A stretch of 8,756 nucleotides of DNA from Dehalococcoidales bacterium. GTDB lineage: Bacteria; Chloroflexota; Dehalococcoidia; Dehalococcoidales; Fen-1064. Below are positions 5,840-8,756 of the stretch, in pieces. How positions within the stretch are numbered: the first letter of the stretch is position 1; each line of letters begins with the position of its first letter. Location: positions 1,111 through 9,866 of the forward strand of contig JAQTOJ010000058.1 in assembly GCA_028713395.1 (NCBI GenBank), read 5' to 3'. Made by a program: the position numbers and the translations under genes. The notes beneath the pieces were generated by a model. It did no database searches. It was not told the DNA's origin and saw only the letters and a program-made list of their open reading frames with translations.

Positions 5840-6490
5840 ATGTTATCAACAACCGAACCTAAAAACAACGTTTACCCGGCCACTTTAGCGGTCGATTACC
5901 CTGAAAAGAAGTTGAACAGACTATCCAGTTTCTTTCGCATATTCGCCGCGATACCGATCTGTATCATTATTGGACTAATGAGCAACGGCGCCGGTCATTG
6001 GGGCGAACATGCTCAAGCATGGCGTAGCGGATTGACTGCCGGAGGTATCCTTTTCCTGCCGCTGGTCTTGATGATCCTCTTTAGAGCGAAATACCCCAGG
6101 TGGTGGTTTGACTGGAATCTGGCTTTTACCAGGTTCAGCTACCGCGTTTCCACTTATATTCTGCTCTTGAGAGATGAATACCCTTCGACCGATGAAGAAC
6201 AGGCAATACATTTGGAATTGGCATACCCCGATGCGCCAACCCAACTGGGGAGAGGTTTACCTTTAGTGAAGTGGTTCCTGGCGATACCCCATTATTTCGT
6301 TCTTTTTTTCCTTGCCATCGCCGCCTTTGTCGTATGGGTCATTGCCTGGTTTGCCGTCCTCTTTACCGGCCGTTACCCCAGAGGGTTGTTTAATTTCACA
6401 TCAGGTGTCATGAGGTGGGCTCTCCGGGTTGAAGCGTATGCTTTTTTGTTGGTAACCGATAAGTACCCCCCCTTCTCTTTAGACTCTTAG
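5840..6490 (+). CDS. DUF4389 family membrane protein
   Basis: A 216-residue membrane protein with helices near 29-48, 65-82 and a long hydrophobic segment at 142-175 that may be two. DUF4389 hallmarks are the paired motifs AKYPRWWFDW (83-92) and GRYPRGLFNF (177-186), each followed by R-x-x-x-RV-x-x-Y-x-x-L and ending in D-x-YP (112-115 and 207-210). The protein is therefore built as an internal duplication: membrane helix, YPR motif, arginine-rich amphipathic helix, D-x-YP. A GAGAGGAA ribosome-binding site lies about ten bases before the ATG. DUF4389 is found in Chloroflexota and Actinomycetota with no known activity; the aromatic and arginine-rich segments would suit the membrane surface. 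Confidence 0.84.
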   Translation: MLSTTEPKNNVYPATLAVDYPEKKLNRLSSFFRIFAAIPICIIIGLMSNGAGHWGEHAQAWRSGLTAGGILFLPLVLMILFRAKYPRWWFDWNLAFTRFSYRVSTYILLLRDEYPSTDEEQAIHLELAYPDAPTQLGRGLPLVKWFLAIPHYFVLFFLAIAAFVVWVIAWFAVLFTGRYPRGLFNFTSGVMRWALRVEAYAFLLVTDKYPPFSLDS

Positions 6491-6516
6491 TTCCAAAAGC
6501 AACATAGGAGGATGTT

Positions 6517-7215
6517 ATGAAAGTTTGCATTATTGGAGCCTCCGGGAAACTCGGCCGGTACATGGTACAGCATGCCCTCGATAGGGGTTGCGAAGTAGTT
6601 GGTGTTTGCCGGGAGCGCAGCGTGAAAAAGCTGGAGGCTTTCAAAGGACGTATTACCGTCGTACCCGGCGCCACTAATGACCGGGAAGTGATCAGAAAGG
6701 CTGTCGCTGGCTGCGACGGGGTGCTCACCGTGCTTGTGCCTTGGGGAACTCACCAGTATTCGACAGGCACAGCCCAGGCTGTGCTCGACCACGCTCAACC
6801 GGGCGCGCGGCTGATTTTTTCCTGCGGCTGGCATATCACGCGTGACGGCAAAGATGTGTATCCGAAGTCTTTGAAAAGAGAGGATAAAATTATCAGATTG
6901 ATCACGCGGATTGTTCCTTTTGTGGATATTGACGACCAGGTGGAAGCCTGCCGGCGCATTTTTACCAGCAACACCCGGTGGACAATCGTGCGGGGCAGTG
7001 ACCTCGAAGAAGGCGAAAGCCAGGGTTTGCCGGTTTGGAGCCGACATGTCGGTGACCCCATCCTCGTGAGCAATATGACGCGGCGCGTCGACTTCGCCCT
7101 CTTCATGGTGGCCGCTCTAACGAATGATGAATTGCTCCACGAAGCGCCGGCCATTGTCGGCTGCCGTACACCTTCGGCGCTGGCACATACAGTTGCCACC
7201 GGGCATGGTCACTAA
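6517..7215 (+). CDS. NAD(P)-binding atypical SDR / NmrA-like protein
   Basis: A 232-residue cytoplasmic Rossmann-fold protein of the NAD(P)H-binding (PF13460-like) group. The N-terminal strand and glycine loop read VCIIGASGKLG, with G7-x-x-G10-x-x-G13 typical of atypical SDRs. Basic residues after strand 2 (R32, R34, K37) suggest preference for NADPH. The classical SDR tetrad with YxxxK is not visible; YPKSLK (115-120) does not have that spacing, so activity is uncertain and a redox-sensing role as in NmrA is possible. AGGAGG (6506-6511) lies five bases before the ATG. It is the only complete soluble dehydrogenase-type protein among the membrane genes, placed between DUF4389 and the second DUF4386 gene. 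The substrate is unknown. Confidence 0.82.
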   Translation: MKVCIIGASGKLGRYMVQHALDRGCEVVGVCRERSVKKLEAFKGRITVVPGATNDREVIRKAVAGCDGVLTVLVPWGTHQYSTGTAQAVLDHAQPGARLIFSCGWHITRDGKDVYPKSLKREDKIIRLITRIVPFVDIDDQVEACRRIFTSNTRWTIVRGSDLEEGESQGLPVWSRHVGDPILVSNMTRRVDFALFMVAALTNDELLHEAPAIVGCRTPSALAHTVATGHGH

Positions 7216-7254
7216 CGCTCAACGCAAAAAAGTGAATATATTTTTAGGAGTTTT

Positions 7255-7977
7255 GTGAATACATATAGAAAGACAGCGATCATCGTCGGTATACTGTTCA
7301 TCATTGGCACAGTTTCCGGCATCCTAAGTGGTGTTGTGACCGCCCGGATCATGGCAAGTGCTATATACCCACTGAATATATCTGCAAGTCAACCCCAATG
7401 GATTTTCGGAACATTACTCATTTTGCTAATGGGATATCCTCTGGCGATGATTCCGATTATGTTGTACCCGATCTTCAAAAGGCACAATGAAGTCCTGGCG
7501 TTCGGGGCAGTTCTATTCAGGGGAGTACTGGAAGCGGTATTATATACAGCCAGTGCGTTAAGCATGCTGTTGCTGTTGAACGTTAGCGAAATTTCGGGAA
7601 AGACTGTAGTAACCGATGCCTCCAATCTTCAAACACTGGGAACAATGCTGATTGGCTCCGGAGATTGGATCTCCATGGTACTGAGTGTCGTTTTTAGCGT
7701 CGGTACTCTCATGATCAGCACCCTGTTTTTTCAAACCAAGCTTGTTCCACGGTGGCTGTCAGCCTGGGGTTTTATTGGCGCCGTGTTGTATTTTATTGCC
7801 AATCTTGCCAACATGTTCAGCTTGCAGCATTTGGCTCTATCGTTTTCAGGAACAGGGCTCTTAATGGTCCCCCTCGCCATACAAGAAATGGTTTTGGCAG
7901 TCTGGCTAATCGTGAGGGGATTTAGTCCATCCGCCATCTCTTCTCTATCCCTAAAAACACTAGATTACCCGAAATGA
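7255..7977 (+). CDS. DUF4386 family membrane protein, copy 2
   Basis: A 240-residue membrane protein with about six helices (about 8-30, 48-73, 81-108, 138-158, 168-187 and 198-221). The DUF4386 pattern is seen in the opening NTYRKTAIIVGILF, in KLVPRWLSAWGFIGA (162-176) and in the C-terminal IQEMVLAVWLIVRGF (209-223), matching the FLPKFLG and LWLLIKGV blocks of the copy at 4132. The start is GTG at 7255, with TAGGAG (7245-7250) four bases upstream. The middle diverges from copy 1, including a longer loop at 110-135, so these are not a recent tandem duplication. Function unknown. Confidence 0.82.
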   Translation: MNTYRKTAIIVGILFIIGTVSGILSGVVTARIMASAIYPLNISASQPQWIFGTLLILLMGYPLAMIPIMLYPIFKRHNEVLAFGAVLFRGVLEAVLYTASALSMLLLLNVSEISGKTVVTDASNLQTLGTMLIGSGDWISMVLSVVFSVGTLMISTLFFQTKLVPRWLSAWGFIGAVLYFIANLANMFSLQHLALSFSGTGLLMVPLAIQEMVLAVWLIVRGFSPSAISSLSLKTLDYPK

Positions 7978-8008
7978 AAGGGACATAACCAAACAAGGAA
8001 GGCGGAAT

Positions 8009-8392
8009 ATGGTGAAACTCACTTCAAGTGGTAAGGCTTTAGTCGTGACGATGCTTTTCCAGATGCTCTTCGGTGGGTACCTGATAGCAAAGGACTTCTA
8101 CGCATATGACGATATCGGAAGCGCGTTGACCGTTCTTGGCGTCTATGTTTTGTTAGGTGTTTTCACCGGTATGTTCCTGTTTGGGAAACAACTCGGACTG
8201 GCTGGTATCCTTTGGTTGTCTACCATCCTCATTGTATTTCAAACCTTATTCATCATCATCACATCCTTGCGTCAATTAGATGCCGGATTCCATGACCCAT
8301 CGGCCAACTTGTGGATTATCTTGTTACGATATCTGTTCTTATTGTTGACGCTCATCTTCTTTATTAAAATCTCCCGGGAAAGACGCGGATAA
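8009..8392 (+). CDS. Unassigned small four-helix membrane protein
   Basis: A 127-residue protein I cannot place in a family. Four hydrophobic helices lie at about 10-27, 38-58, 63-86 and 100-119, with a positively charged tail (K120, R123, R125, R126) that should face the cytoplasm. Acidic and aromatic residues cluster in the first loop (DFYAYDD, 29-35). AAGGAAGG (7995-8002) lies six bases before the ATG. It is 31 bases after the second DUF4386 gene and 14 bases before the dehydrogenase, so it belongs to the operon. No catalytic motif is visible. Confidence 0.72.
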   Translation: MVKLTSSGKALVVTMLFQMLFGGYLIAKDFYAYDDIGSALTVLGVYVLLGVFTGMFLFGKQLGLAGILWLSTILIVFQTLFIIITSLRQLDAGFHDPSANLWIILLRYLFLLLTLIFFIKISRERRG

Positions 8393-8406
8393 TTTAGGAG
8401 TCAATC

Positions 8407-8756
8407 ATGAAAATGAAAGCGATCATATGTACCAAATATGGACCACCGGAGGTTTTACAAATACGTGAAGTAGAAAAACCCACGCCCAAACATAACGAAT
8501 TATTGATAAAAATACACGCTACTACCTGCCACGTGGGCGACGTGAGAATTCGGAGTTTCAGTGTCCCATTCTGGCAGAAACTCCCGTTCCGCATATATTT
8601 GGGCCTTGTTAGGCCAAAGAAACCGATACTAGGGATGGAACTGGCGGGAAAGGTGGAGACGGTAGGCACGGCAGTAAAAGCATTCAAGGCAGGTGATGAG
8701 GTTTTTGCTTTTACGGGTTTTAGTTTTGGTTCTTATGCAGAATACATTTGTCTGCC
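8407..8756 (+). CDS. MDR-family NAD(P)-dependent dehydrogenase, quinone-oxidoreductase-like, cut by the right edge
   Basis: The first 116 residues of a medium-chain dehydrogenase/reductase, which is usually about 310-340 residues long; the nucleotide-binding domain lies outside the window. The GroES-like catalytic domain is recognisable: MKAIICTKYGPPEVLQIREV (3-22), PILGMELAGKVETVG (73-87), KAGDEVFAF (94-102) and YAEY (110-113). The position that is GHE in zinc alcohol dehydrogenases reads GME (76-78), and the usual CGTD zinc segment is replaced by TTCHVGDVR (39-47), so this is likely a zinc-independent quinone-oxidoreductase or enone-reductase type. AGGAG (8396-8400) sits six bases before the ATG. 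It is the second soluble oxidoreductase of the operon; its substrate is unknown. Confidence 0.85.
   Translation, partial: MKMKAIICTKYGPPEVLQIREVEKPTPKHNELLIKIHATTCHVGDVRIRSFSVPFWQKLPFRIYLGLVRPKKPILGMELAGKVETVGTAVKAFKAGDEVFAFTGFSFGSYAEYICL

Noticed and set aside
6487..7047. 186-codon minus-strand reading frame opposite the SDR gene
   Set aside because: It lies antisense to a clear Rossmann-fold gene with a perfect ribosome-binding site, and its translation is low-complexity and unlike any family I know.
6795..7199. 134-codon minus-strand reading frame opposite the SDR gene
   Set aside because: Shadow of the SDR coding sequence; serine- and arginine-rich translation typical of antisense frames.
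8407..8756. Classical zinc-dependent alcohol dehydrogenase
   Set aside because: GME replaces GHE and the usual CGTD segment is absent, so the catalytic zinc ligands are not there; the quinone-oxidoreductase-like MDR group fits better.

Overview
The window looks like chromosomal DNA from a Chloroflexota bacterium, probably of the Anaerolineae type. This is judged from protein families, not from any search. It has a large MalT-like LuxR regulator with the LuxR-domain wording common in that phylum (STVKGHNRNIF), several DUF4386, DUF4389 and DUF6326 membrane proteins, a small YQIRIKG-type protein, and what appears to be the first seven codons of a DUF5679 zinc-ribbon protein. There are no rRNA or tRNA genes, CRISPR arrays, insertion sequences or phage genes.

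Left region (1-470). A minus-strand gene begins at base 21 and runs off the left edge. It has a perfect AGGAGG ribosome-binding site and a promoter-like pair. The remaining 449 bases to the regulator start hold no convincing gene, but they contain four inverted repeats (96-114, 140-188, 197-210, 212-249) and two candidate promoters facing right. This is a divergent control region.

Regulator (471-3209). A 912-residue STAND-type ATPase and LuxR transcription factor. Its Walker A motif is unusual: the glycine before the lysine is arginine, and a following threonine is methionine. The Walker B motif and the C-terminal helix-turn-helix look intact.

Operon (3409 to beyond 8756). After a 199-base gap come ten genes on the same strand, with gaps of 14-42 bases or, in one case, an 8-base overlap, and nearly all with good ribosome-binding sites. 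In order they are: a small soluble protein, a DUF6326 membrane protein, a DUF4386 membrane protein, an unassigned four-helix membrane protein, a second DUF6326, a DUF4389 membrane protein, an NAD(P)-binding atypical SDR, a second DUF4386, another unassigned four-helix membrane protein, and the start of an MDR-family (quinone-oxidoreductase-like) dehydrogenase that is cut by the right edge.

The likely reading is a single transcription unit controlled by, or cotranscribed with, the ATP-dependent regulator. It encodes seven small polytopic membrane proteins of unknown function, two soluble NAD(P)-dependent oxidoreductases and one small soluble protein. No catalytic role can be assigned to the membrane proteins. 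The repeated combination of small membrane proteins, reductases and a LAL regulator suggests a coordinated membrane or stress-response module that has not been characterised.
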